From Dromaius novaehollandiae (Eukaryota > Chordata > Aves > Casuariiformes > Dromaiidae): a stretch of 64,000 bases of DNA. Numbering within the stretch: the stretch's first letter is position 1; every line of letters begins with the position of its first letter. Position numbers and translations under genes: made by a program. The notes under the pieces were generated by a model. The model saw only the letters and a list, made by a program, of their open reading frames with translations. It did no database searches and was not told the origin of the DNA. The stretch lies in contig NC_088111.1 in the NCBI RefSeq assembly GCF_036370855.1, positions 18,697,501-18,761,500 of the forward strand, written 5' to 3'. Shown in pieces: positions 41,058 through 52,220 of this stretch.

Positions 41058-43582
41058 CTGGAGCAGAGGGAGATGCAAAGAGCCGTGAGCCTGAGCACCC
41101 CAGAGCCAGTCCACGGTTTGGGGTAGCGCCAGGGCCAGAGGGGTTGAGTGGTGAGTACGTGCCTCTGGGAGGCCACCATGGCCTGCTCTGCTGTGAAAGG
41201 CAGCACAAAGCATCCTGCCCCTTGCAACCATGCTGCTGTTGTTGCAAGGGTAAGTACAGACTGATGGAGGTTGGAAGGGGCCTTTAGAGCGCATCTAGTC
41301 CAACCCTGCCCAAGCAGGGTCACCCAGAGCAAGTTACCCAGGACCCTGTCCAGACTGTTTTTTAGTAGCTGTCTCCAAGGATGGAGATGCCACAGCCTCT
41401 CTAGGCAGCCCATTCAGTCAGCCTCACAGGAAAAAGAAAAAAAAAAAAAGTTTTTTTTTTTTTCTTCCTTATAGTCAGACAGAACGTCCAATGTTTCAGT
41501 TTGTGCCCATTGCCGCTCATTCTGTTGCTGGGCACCACTGAGATGAGTCTGGCCTTGTCCTCTTTACACCCCTTCATCAGATACTTGTACACATTGATAA
41601 GCCCCCCCACCCAAGCCTTCTTGTCTCCAGGCTGAACAGTCCCAGCTCGCTCAGCCTTTCCTCGCACGGGAGCCGCTCCAGTCCCTTCATCCTTCTAGTA
41701 GCCCTTTGCTGGATTCGCTCCAGTAATCCTGAAACACGTTGAGGGAGGGGAAAGCCTGGTGAGAAACACGAGGGATGAGCCCTAGCCTACCTCCACCACA
41801 GGAGCAAGGGTCTGGGACAAATGCCCCTTCCCCTCCAGCAGTCCCCATCCCTGCCAGCCCTTGGCTGCAAGGAGAGGAGAGACCGCGGCACGCTGCAGCT
41901 CCGTCTTGGTGCGGTAGGGCAGACGGCTCCTGCGCTGAGGCCCGCTGAGCCCAGTGGCTCCACAGCTGGCTGGCAGCCCTTGAGGTGCCACCATCACTTC
42001 CCCACACCGGAGACCAGCCTAGGAAGCCACATGCAGTCCCAGTAATGGTTCAGCACACATGGCAGCCCCACCAGCCCTCGCAAGCGCCATGGGCTGGGGA
42101 GACGTCTCTCCCCCCCCCACCCCCGGCCATGCCCAACAGCTTGGCCAGCTCTGCACAGTGCAGCCACAGGGCCACCGGGGCCTGGTGCAGAGCGAGAACG
42201 GCTGCAGGGCGGCTGTCATCAGCTGGCCGGGGGGGGGGGGGGGGGCGGGGAGGGCCCCAGCCCTCCGCTCGCAGCACCTACCCGACGAAGCAGCAGAGGA
42301 AGCCGAGAAGGAAGCTCATGAACCCGATCTCGTAGGTGACCTTGGTGGTGATGGCTTGCTGGCAGTGGGGACACACCGTCTGCACCGGGGCGCCCTGGAA
42401 GATCTCTCCCTGCAGCACGGTCACCGTGGTGGTGGCAGTCCCCGACGGGACAAGCACGGTCGCTGTGTGGCCGCCAGGAGCGGGGTAGTGGCCCGGGGCA
42501 GGGTGGTAGCCCATGGGCGGGTAAGGCCCCGGGTGCGGGTAAAAACCGGCTGTGAACGAGAGATGGGCACAGGTGACAACCTCCGTGCGGGGCAGGAGAG
42601 GCCAGATGCTCACCCTGGTGCCGCACCACGGCCTTGTTTAAAGGCTTGGGGGCGGCCACCTCTGCCACGCGTCCTCCGCACGCGCGGTCCTGGCTGTCCC
42701 CTCTCCCCGAGGAGCCGGGCTGCAAGCCTCCAACAGCAGCCCCATCCCCTGGCCCTCGTCGCCCACCGCCGCTCCCGCCTGCGCCCAGCCCGCCCGTACT
42801 CACCAGGCGGCACGTAGGGCCCGGAGCTGTCTGTGGGCATGTGGGGGGGCACGAAGCCCGGCTGCGAGGGCGGCTCGTAGGGAGGGGGCCCAAATTCAGG
42901 CGGGGGGACGGGAACCCCCTGGGGCTGGCCCACGGCAGGGGCGACGCCATCTGAAAGGAAACCCAGAGTCAGCAGCCAGGGCAGGAGGCGGCAGCTGCTT
43001 GTGGGGAGACGGTGGCTAAGCTGAGCAGCCTGAGAAATGGGGAGGATGGGGGTGAGCACCGCAGGGAGGGGGACATACAGCACACGGGGACAGGGACGGG
43101 AGAGGGGTGAGGTGCCTCTGCGCCCAGCAGTGTCTCTAGGACACTCATGAGAACCAGCTGCCCAGCAGAGCAGCCCAGACTCTTGTCCCCAGGGTCACAA
43201 GAGCCCCAAATTGGCCACACGTTACCCCCAGCAGAGAGCAGAGCCAGGCTTTGGGTCGGGGACACTTCTCTCCTCTTGTCCCCCGGCCTCCCTGGAGAGC
43301 TATCGGGGAGGGCCAGAGCCGGCGTCCCAGCAGCCTCCCCAGCGTGCTGCACACGGCAGGGCAGAGCTGCAGGAACAGGCCGTGGCTGGGGCATTCCCAG
43401 GGAAACCGCGCGCTCCCTGCTCCAGCCCGCTCAGCAATGCCCCCCGGATCCGGCCGGAGCAGAGGGTCCCCCGTCGCGGAGGGTCCACCCCGGGTACCTG
43501 TCGCGGGGGGCGGGCCGTGCTTCTCTTCTATCAGCGGTGCCGAGGGGCCTCCCGGGTAGGGCGGCGGCGGGTCGTTTGACAT
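40946..43582 (-). CDS. CDIP1, cell death-inducing p53-target protein 1 (LITAF-like; complete)
   Basis: This endosomal/lysosomal membrane protein of the LITAF family is described as a pro-apoptotic p53 target. Exons on the minus strand: 43,582-43,498, 42,950-42,804, 42,549-42,282 and 41,057-40,946, in frame, 203 residues (human about 208). The N-terminus is proline-rich with two PPxY motifs (PPPPYPGG at 5-12; GPPPYEPP) and a PSAP late-domain-type motif (13-16). The C-terminus is the LITAF domain: CPHCQ zinc knuckle, a membrane-dipping hydrophobic stretch ([14 protein letters not shown] and CCCLIPC) and the second knuckle [15 protein letters not shown]. Almost every C-terminal residue matches human. 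It is convergent with HMOX2. Confidence 0.97.
41262..41745 (-). mobile_element. CR1 LINE 3' fragment
   Basis: The + strand reads TTGGAAGGGGCCTTTAGAG, TCTAGTCCAACCCTGCCC, CACCCAGAGCAAGTTACCCA, TTTCAGTTTGTGCCCATTGC, TCCAGGCTGAACAGTCCCAG and ends near CGCTCCAGTAATCC. This is the complement of the CR1 3' part, so the copy is 5'-truncated on the minus strand. A homopolymer pair A13/T13 (41,437-41,463) interrupts it. It resembles the 38.7-kb copy but is less complete at its 3' tip. Confidence 0.88.
42229..42245. repeat. G17 homopolymer near a CDIP1 splice donor
   Basis: There are seventeen consecutive G on the + strand, which is C17 in CDIP1 pre-mRNA, 36 bases inside the intron from the exon 3 donor at 42,281. 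The run is likely to vary in length and to be error-prone in sequencing. Confidence 0.9.
42282..42549 (-). CDS. CDIP1 exon 3: proline-rich end and first zinc knuckle
   Basis: The exon encodes [60 protein letters not shown] and the start of the membrane segment ([16 protein letters not shown]). Human has the same order. It ends in phase 2 before GTAGGT. Confidence 0.96.
42804..42950 (-). CDS. CDIP1 exon 2: proline-rich region
   Basis: The exon encodes [20 protein letters not shown], then [20 protein letters not shown] and YVPP. It contains the second PPxY motif, a candidate WW-domain (NEDD4-type ligase) site. The donor is GTGAGT and the acceptor CTTTCAG. Confidence 0.93.
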
Positions 43583-43596
43583 TGCTCAGGGCCGCC
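43498..43596 (-). CDS. CDIP1 first coding exon
   Basis: The exon comprises 14 bases of leader and then [28 protein letters not shown]. Human starts [20 protein letters not shown]. The acceptor before the leader is TTTCCTCGCAG, so further 5' UTR exons lie to the right. The donor is G|GTACCC, slightly weak. Confidence 0.94.
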
Positions 43597-46500
43597 CTGC
43601 GAGGAAAGAAGCCCTTGGAGAAGATGCCGGCCTTTGACTCCACCGCGGCACCTGCGCAGAGCCGCGCAGGGCCAGCTGGAGTGAGGTGGCAGGTGACTGA
43701 GGTGGCACAACCCCACAGCACCAGCCTCAGGCTGTGAGACACATCTTTCAGCTGGCTCTGCGGCATTTCCCCTGTAAAGACCACGGCTGGTGCAACAGCA
43801 GGTCACCAGTGCAGTTCTCGAAATCATTTCCCACGTGCTTGGGTGTTACTGGGATGGAAGCCACTCTACCAAGGGCCTCAGCTGCACCATGCAGGACCAA
43901 AAATAGGAACGAGATGCCCAAGCTGACTACAGGCTCCCCCGATACCAACCAGGCAAACCTGCCCTGGAAGGGGAGGCAGGACATCTCTCCATTGAACCTC
44001 AAGCATAAACTTTGTGGGGAAGGAGCAAATTCAGAGAGAGCATCTCTAAATAGGCTCATTGAGTTAGGAGGAGACCAGCTTTAAGCATCAGAAAATTTAC
44101 CTTTCTCTTCCTTGTAGCAATGAGCTCGGAGGCTTCGACAGAGCTAAGAAAGCAATAATTCTTCTAAGCCACGTAGTTTGGAAGCCGTCTTATCCCACCA
44201 AAGCTGTTGGAAAGAAGAGAGCAAGTGAGTTAGAGGAGCCACTGCGACAGAGCAGTCTTAGCCACCAAGCCAAACCCATCCGCTCCTGGGATCGCTCAAG
44301 GGGACAGTGGCGCTGGTTGGGAGCCGGTTCTCACACGTGGCCCCCAATGGCAGGCACGACCGCCCAGCCTCGGCAGGACGGAGGCCACGTGCCCAGGGCC
44401 AGGGGGATTCACCTCGCCCCCAGCAACTCCTGCCAGGGGACAGGGTGAACCAGAGCCACGGCTGCGCAGAGCGGGGCTTGCACAGGGCCAGGGGCACCCA
44501 GCCACTCCCCCGGCCCTGGTCGAGCGCGAAGGGACTCAGCCCCAAGCGCGGCAGGTGACGGCACCGGGCGCACGGCCAGCACAGCCTCACCTGCCGCTGA
44601 CGGACGGCCACGTTGCCACTGCACTGCTACAAACCCCGTGTGCAGGGAAGCCGAGCCGGCGGCTGGGTACAGAAAGGCAGTGGGCAGGAAGGCTTGCAGA
44701 GGCGACGGCCAGCAGGCCCTGGTGCCACCAAGGGCTGAGCCCTGGGCACGCTCGCGAGCGCTCCTCGAGCCGTGTCCTGGCTGCAGCAGCAGGCCAAGGA
44801 GGGGACACGTCGGGGAACGGAGCCGGCCGTTCGCTCCGATCTCCAGGGAGGCGCAACGACATCCAGAGACCCGACTTCCCTGGTTCCTCTGGCTCAGTTA
44901 CGCCTGGTAGGACGTGACCAAACTGGGAAACAGAGACGAGAGGCTGCTCACGCTGTGCTCCGGCAGGCTGCCAGGAGGCATGGGGCCGGGGACACGGTGA
45001 CACTGCTGTCAGCGCCCGGGGGAGCAGCGCCAGGAGCTCCCCTCGGGGCCGGAGCACGGCGACCCCAATCCCCCGCCTTCGTCCCCAAAGGGCCAGATGT
45101 GCCCGCGCTTGTCCTGATCTCGCTACGGGCAGGTCGGGGCGCTCGCGGAGGACGGCGCTGGCTGCACGGCGCCTTTTCAGCCAGCTCCGGCAGCCCCGAC
45201 TGAGCAGGGAAAACACATCCAGGCCGCAACCACCCCAGCAAAAGCCCTTCTTCCCGCAGGCTGTGCCGGGGCAGAGCCAGGGTGGCCCTGGAGACCAGGA
45301 GAAGACCAGAGCGGGCACTGCTGCCCCGTCACCGCCAGGCACGGCCAGCAAGCCCGGGAGACGCTGCTCGACGGCACGAAGCGTGGAGACGGGGAGGTGC
45401 CCGCGGCGCACAACCACCTCCCTCTGCAGCTGCTCGGCCGGGCGAAGACAAGGCTCCAGCGAGCACAGGCAGTAAGATCGCTCTCCCCCCGAGCTGTTTG
45501 CTTTTCCAGCCTGCCCTGTCTGTCTCTCCGAGCAGCCTCCTGCAAGGTGGCACGAAATCACAAGTCTATCGAGGAGCATGATCACGAGTTGTCAGTCGTG
45601 GAGAAGCTTGCCGACACCCCCGGGAACCGAGCAAAGCCCAGATGGCCATATGGTCTCCCCAGGACGTCTGTATTTAATGACCAACGTTTCTTCTCAGAGG
45701 TCTTCAGTGATATGTTCCAGACACCCAGCTTCAAAGTGCAGTACTGTGGCAGCTGGGGAGTCGTCTTCCTCCTGCTTCCCTCCCAAATTCCTTCCTTAAA
45801 AGCCGAGGGGAAAGGAGGGATGGTCCCTGTAATGTTTACAGCAGAGCTGTCGCTGCACAGAGCACTTCCAGGCTGAGGAAAGCAGCCGGTACTCGAAGTG
45901 CCAAGCACTGCAGAGCCATCATTCTCCTTCAGTGACCTACAATGCTACAAATTGAGCTGTGCTCTTTTTAGCTTCGCCAGGGTGTAAGGAAAAAGAGGAC
46001 TTATTCTTCTGAGAGTAGGCAACCAACCCAGCCCGCATACACAGGCACCTCAGTGCCTTGGACCTGCTCTTCTCCGTGCTTGCCGGGGTTCCCGGATGAG
46101 CCCAGAGACAGTGATCCCCCAGAGAGCTTTTCTTCGCCTCGCAGGCCAGCCGAGCCCATGGCTTTTGTAATCTAACACATCTCCCATTACCACTCAGATG
46201 CTGCTTTCTGATCACTGCTTTCAATACACCCAGGCCTTTCTCACCCAGTAATCATCTAAGCCGCTAGCGAGAAAACCCAAGAGGCAACCCAAGAGACTAA
46301 GGGACAACGCCGCCCACATCCTCCACTCGTCGCCCCTAGGAACACCACTCACGCAGCAGCAGCGCAGGCCTCAGCTTTCCTCCTCAGAGCAGCCTTCTCC
46401 TGTTTACCAGCTTGTGGAGATAAAGATCAGACCGTCCGGGAAGCGTTGCATTACGTCTGCCTTGAAACATTCGAAAGGGACGTTTCCAGCAGCCGCCCAG

Positions 46501-48039
46501 GTGCTAAGTCCTCCGCGCCGCCCCAGCCCAGGCCTGCCCAGCCTCCGCGGCCGAGGCAGTGCCACCCGGGGCAGGAGAGCAGCGCGTGCCCAGAGCAAGT
46601 CCTTTGGCTCGGGAAAGGGCAGCGCCGTGCGTTTCCCAAGGACACCGCCCCCAGCCCTAACCTGCAGCAGAGACATCCCAACTCGTCGCGGAGCTGAGAT
46701 GTTCACTCCAACGCAGCTGAACCCGGGGGGGCCAGGGCCACGGCCGAAAGGGCAAGCCAGGCTTATTCCGGTGTGCGTGAAGCTATTCAGTGATGGACGG
46801 AGCCCCTGGATGGAAGGACTCGTCCCCACCTGGGCTCGAGCACGCTGCAGGAAGCACGGGCCACCCTGATCAGCGGGAAAAGGCAGCCACGAGGGCGACG
46901 GGTCAGGAGACCTCAGAGCCGAGCACACGCTGCGCGGAAGGAAGGACACTCACGGTCTGCAGAGCTGTTCTGCTCGGTCTTAGCAGACTCAGTCACTCCT
47001 AATGCGATATCCTGCGCACTTATTAAGAGCGCTCCCTGAAGAGCAAGACGCTGGCCTGTGCCCTTCTTGGAAGGAGAAGAAAGCCTGAGGCTTTTAAGCC
47101 TCTCAGAAGCTGTTTCGCCTGTGCTTTCTTTTATCTTTACGCAAGAAGCACAAAACCAGCTTCCGGCTATTTCTGCTAGGGAACTCCACGGGGAGCCCGA
47201 GGGCACAAGGATCCCCTTCTCCGGCCCGGCTGGCGCCGGATGGGAGCCAGCCCAGAACATCACTCAGCGCTGGTACAAAAGCCCCTGCAGTGCTCCCACT
47301 CCGAAGCAACCTGGCCGAAGCGAAGCACGCACATCCCCACGGCGGTGCCAGGGCCGCTCTCGCTCTGGAGCTCCTCCGCAAGACCCCTGCGGAGAACCGG
47401 CATTTCTGTGAGCAGCATCTACGCGGGGAACGGGAGCAGGGAGAGCAGCTGCTCTCACCGGGGTGTAAAGCACCAGCCCGTACTAGAAAGCCAACCTACT
47501 TTAACCACGTTGGTTTATTCAAGCTGCAACGCCAATGCATTTCTATCCCATAAAAGCAGCTCAGATGAAACAAGTGGTTTTTACGGAAGAAGAGACACTC
47601 CCAGTGACAGCCCCTCCAGCCTGCTGAAACTGCCTCCACACTGGGCCTTACTGGAACAACCCCCCCCCCCCGAAACTGCACACCTAGGAACAAAACAGCT
47701 TTACAGATAGTTCAGGCTAAGTTCACCAGGACTTAAGTTCAAGATCTGATGGAACTGCAAATGTCTAGTGCAGGTCCTTTGGGAGCAAGGAGCCATCTCG
47801 TGATCGTGAAACTCAAAAGGAGTTGGTTACCAGTAGGAGGAGGGACAGAAGAGATGCTATTTCCAGGAAAAAATGCAGATTAATTCTTCTAAAGTGGCAG
47901 AATAGAGTACAGCTTCTGCTGGTCAAATCACCCGGCTCCTCTACTTTGCAGATTAAATACAGCAGATCAAACCACCACACCATCCTTGGAAATGCTGCCC
48001 TGGTGAAAACCAGGGGACAAAAAGAGGGCACCCATGGGC

Positions 48040-48385
48040 CGGCAGCATGACAAACCAAGCACAGCAAGGATCAGAGGACAGAGGGGACCTGCTGGATCAT
48101 CCCGTCCCTTCCCTCTTTGGGGACAACACATCAAAACTTCCCTTCACATGCCAGCAGCACGTTGGTCATCCTGCTCCTGCTGCTCCCGTGGGACGCCCAT
48201 TCCAGGCCCTCACTGCTTTGCTGGGTAGGAATCCCAGTTTCTAGCCTAGGTTTATTTGTAGCCAGATTATAACCATCTGTTCTTGTGCCTGAACAGCTTT
48301 CCTTCACTCCCTGCTATCTGCAAACTGCCATTATATCCTGACTCAGCCTTCATTTTGCTAGACTGAACACACCAAACCCTTGCGG
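48040..48385 (-). mobile_element. Old CR1/L3-like LINE fragment
   Basis: The + strand contains GGATCAGAGGACAGAGGGGA, CTGGATCATCCCGTCCC, TAACCATCTGTTCTTGTGCC and CCTTCATTTTGCTAGACTGA. These match the complement of ancient amniote CR1/L3-type elements. It is heavily diverged; ends and subfamily are approximate. Confidence 0.5.
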
Positions 48386-50599
48386 GGTATTTCTGCACTG
48401 CGTTTTGAACGCAAACCTGCTCCCTCCCTCGAGTCCAGGACCGCCGCGGCGGAGACCCGAAGCGGTGCTCAGCTGCGTGGCCACGGCACACGTCTCCCGC
48501 CGAAGGAGAGCCTGGGCCGGCACGCTCCCCGCCACGTGCTGCCGCAGGATGGACAGCGCGGCAGATTGTGCCGGGCCTCGCTGCTCCAGCGGCACTGCCC
48601 TGCGGCTCTACGGGGACACGCCTGGTCCTCCTCCACCGTCCTGGGAGCTCGTGGCCTTCGTGGGTGATCCACGCGTCCTCCCCTATGGCTGGCTCTCCTC
48701 TACCTGATCGGCCCAGGGTGCTGTTGGAGGCAGCTTTTGGGCAAGGAGAAGAGCCAGCCTGTGTCCACAGGTCCCTTTGGATATCGTCCCAGACCCGGGG
48801 TTAACTCCCAGCCGGAGAGCCCTGTCCAAAGCTTCTCTACAGCAGCGAGCACAGCCGCGGGGCAAGCAGGACAGCGCGCACGGCCCTGCGTGCTTAAACG
48901 CAAGGCTTCTTCAGCAAGCAAGGCTCCAGATTTCCTGGTGATCGATACCGCAAGCTTCCCTACGGTGCCCATTACTGATACATCCACAACTGGCAACCAC
49001 AAAGCTCTGCCAGCTGCTCCCAGAGGCGATGAGGGAAGTGCACGGACGCGTTAGGGTCCAGGTTTGTTCTCAGCTCCCCAAAACACCTCTCTCACGCACA
49101 GCACATTTTCCCCGCTGGCTGTATTTGCCCCTCTGTCCAGTCGCGCAGGCTCACTGCAGACACAGTCTGGGTTTCAAACAGGGCAAGAGGCAAGGTCTGC
49201 CGGGCAGACCTGCTCCTGCGACAGGTCTGGTGGGCAGCACTCGCCAAAATCAACTAAAGCACGGCGTGCGGCGGGACCAGGCAGCAGGTAACGCTGTGCC
49301 ACCAGCACGGGTGCCAGCTGAGCCTCTGATAACGTGCCCCACAAGCACAGCCACCAACCAGCTCAGCGCATTGGAAATACCATGCCACAAAAAGGGCAGC
49401 TTCGGCCCTAAATCGAGCTGCTGCCCGTTAGGCTGCACTGCTTGGAGACCCGGACACTGGCTCTGTGAACCCCGCGCTCTGGCCAGGCGGAAGCTGCGTG
49501 TGCTTCGAGCCGCCTTCTCCCATACGAAGCCACCGCGGATGAGACAAACCAAAGGAGGGACCGGACCGCGGGCAGGTCTGACCCCCGCGAAACCCTGACG
49601 GCGCCGGGCTGAGCAGCTCTGAGCCGGCCTCGCAGCGCAGCTCTTCTGAGGACCACTCCAACGAGCGGAGACGCGGTCTGCGCTGTCCTTGCTCCTTCTG
49701 CGTGTGACAACGGGAGAGGCGCGGTGCTTTGGCTTTGTACGGCCTACCTGGGCCGCGGCTCTAGCCACGGCGACAGGAAGCGGGCTTTGCTAATCCTCAG
49801 CCATGATCGGTAACGTCAGACCTTCAAAAGCCCCCCACACACGTTTTTGGAGATCTTCCTCCACAAAAACTAACTTCTGATCTTTCTAAGAGGAAAAAGC
49901 ACACTAAGATTAAAATGAATAAACAAAAGGATGCGACCACTTTCAGTTTCTTTGCACATCAAACATAGACACAAATTTCAGCTTCCAGGCTTTTGTAAAA
50001 ACCTCTTTAAAAGCGAAGCTGAGAGCTCTGAGTGAACAGGGCTCCCTCCCTCAGGGAGGCCAGCTTCCTTCCCTTGGACCAGTGCTGTGGCTGCCACCAC
50101 CTCCTCCTCCCACCCCAGGGCCTCTAGCTGCTCCAGAGACAGGGCTGCACAGCCAGAAAATCTCTTGGAAGAGTTCAACGGCAAGGTCTCGTAGAAATCA
50201 AACACTGATAAAGGCCGACAAAGCTGGGACTCAGCTGGGCATGGTCCTTCAGACAGGCCGCTGCCGCTGCTCAGCCTCGTCTGGCAGGCATCTTACGCTG
50301 TCTGCTAGGAAAACACTTGGACAAAAAAAAGAAAAAGAAAGTATTTACCTGCTGTTTGAAGATTTAAAGGAGAGAATACTGGGAATAAGAAGACAGACAC
50401 ACGTGCTGGGTATGAGCACAAAAGGCAGATGAGATGCTAGAAAAATGTCATTTGATGGAAAGCATGTTACCCCTCGAAAGGGCTTTAAGAGCAGCGAGGA
50501 GAGTCTCTGCACTGAGCACTGCTGGATGAGAGGTGGCCGGAGCCACGTCCTCGCCGTGGCGATCACAGTCAGCCTCGGAGCATCCCCAGCCTGGTCCTG

Positions 50600-52220
50600 C
50601 TGCTCTTGCGTTACACCCGAGCCGCGGAGCAAGCCGCCACCGCTGCCCCTCCGCGTGCGTGCCCGCTCGCGGGGTCATGGCTCGGCTCCCCCCGCTCCTG
50701 GCAGTGCCACCGCGAGCTGCAGCCGACGGCTCTTACCTCGAAAGGAACTACAGCAAAAATCCCGGCTGTAAAAGCAGCTCCAGTGGTTACTCCTGCCTGG
50801 TGTCTTCTGCAGAACAGAAGATTTTTTCTATGTGAGTGAGTCAAACCGCCTCCTCCGCCTTCGCCCTTCCCAGGCGCGTCTGCTGTCTCCAGCCTGCGGA
50901 CGTCTCCCCGGAGCCAGGAGGGAAGCGACAAACGCAGCAGAGCGCGGCAGCCTCCTTAGGGAGGGGATACGCTGACAGCGCTGGACCAAGCAGCGCGCGT
51001 CCCCTCCGTCACCCCCCCTTAACCCTAGCGGTGCCTCATAAATTCACCCTCCCAGGTCACGGGCGGAACGGCAGGAGTGCGCAGGCCTCCCGCACGCACC
51101 GAAACGCGGGTCACGGGCTAAGGGAAAGGCCCGCTCTCTTCCTGCGTGACTCAGCCGCCTTTCCCCAGCGCGAGCCACGAGCCACGTGCTCGCTCACCAC
51201 CTCGGAGGGAAAACCCCCCGCGCGGGCGCAGCCAGGCTGCTGCAGGACGGCAGATCTCTCCCACGCTTCTGCAGGCAGGTTTCAGCCGCAGGAAACTGCT
51301 CCCTGCCCCAGGGCCAGGCTCTTCCCTCGGTGCAGGACGCAGAGCTCTGCTGGCAAAGCCGTACTCGAAAACGGAGGCTCGCGTGCCCAGGAGGAGACCG
51401 TGGTTCACCTCAGCAGTCCAGCTACGTCCGCCGGCCGAAGCTCCCCACGCTGCTCTGCCGCACGCGACTCTGCAGGAGCAGCCCCCATTCCAGTCACCCT
51501 ACCTTGGGACCCTGGACAAACCCTTGGACCTCCACGTGCCGGGGTAACCCAGCAGGCAAATTCAGTAAGAGCAGGATCCTTGCTGAAAGCCAGGTGTTGT
51601 GTCCAAAGCAGGATTTCCCAGAGGATTAAATCCAAAGCAGTCAGATAATCTCCCAGGCAGCCCGGGCTCAGCTGTCCTCAGCCAGAAATTCAGATTACTG
51701 CTTCTCGCAGCTCCTCTGTGTGGACGTCAGGAAAACCCGACCCAAAATCTCCCTGTTCAAGGCGAGGATGGTTTATCTGCAACACCCACAAAGGGTTACG
51801 GGCGGGGAGGAGCGCCTGGGAGGACCTGCTGCGCCGCGGGGCTCTCTCCAGGGCTCTTCGCCTCCGACGGGCTTGGCTCTCGGACGGGCTTGGCTCTCGG
51901 CACCGACACCGGTGTTGGCATCGCCAGGACCTGGTTAACCTGAACATTTAAAGCAAAACCAGCCGAAGCGAACAGAAGGCACGCGGCGAGCTCTGCTCTG
52001 TGCTGCGGGTGTCCGAGCTGCAGCGCACGCAGCTGCAGCAAGCGTCCCCGGCTCCGCAGAGCTCAACGCCGCCGGCACCGAGAGGGGCTGCGAGGGAGCC
52101 CGCGAGCCAGCGGCGAGCGAGGAGCCGTTGTCCCAGGCTGCGGCAGCCCCTCCCGGGAACCGGGCTCCAGCCTTTTCACACGTCGCGGCTCCAGGGGCGG
52201 CCTGGGCACGCACAGAGCAC
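50600..52220. promoter_or_regulatory. CpG-rich patch inside the CDIP1 5' intron
   Basis: CpG density is raised relative to much of the intron, with several CACGTG-type E-boxes nearby (for example in GAGCCACGTGCTCG near 51,183). It may be an internal CpG island, an alternative promoter or an enhancer. No transcript start can be defined. Confidence 0.3.

Larger units (their letters stand above)
41058..42281 (-). other. Last CDIP1 intron, with CR1 and a G17 run
   Basis: The intron contains a CR1 fragment (about 41,262-41,745). Only 36 bases beyond the exon 3 donor it has a 17-base G run on the + strand (42,229-42,245; C-rich in the transcript). Confidence 0.75.

Noticed and set aside
44587-45585. 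332-codon minus-strand open frame in the CDIP1 5' intron
   Set aside because: Very GC-rich DNA keeps frames open by chance; the product is arginine/proline/alanine-rich with no recognisable domain or splice context.
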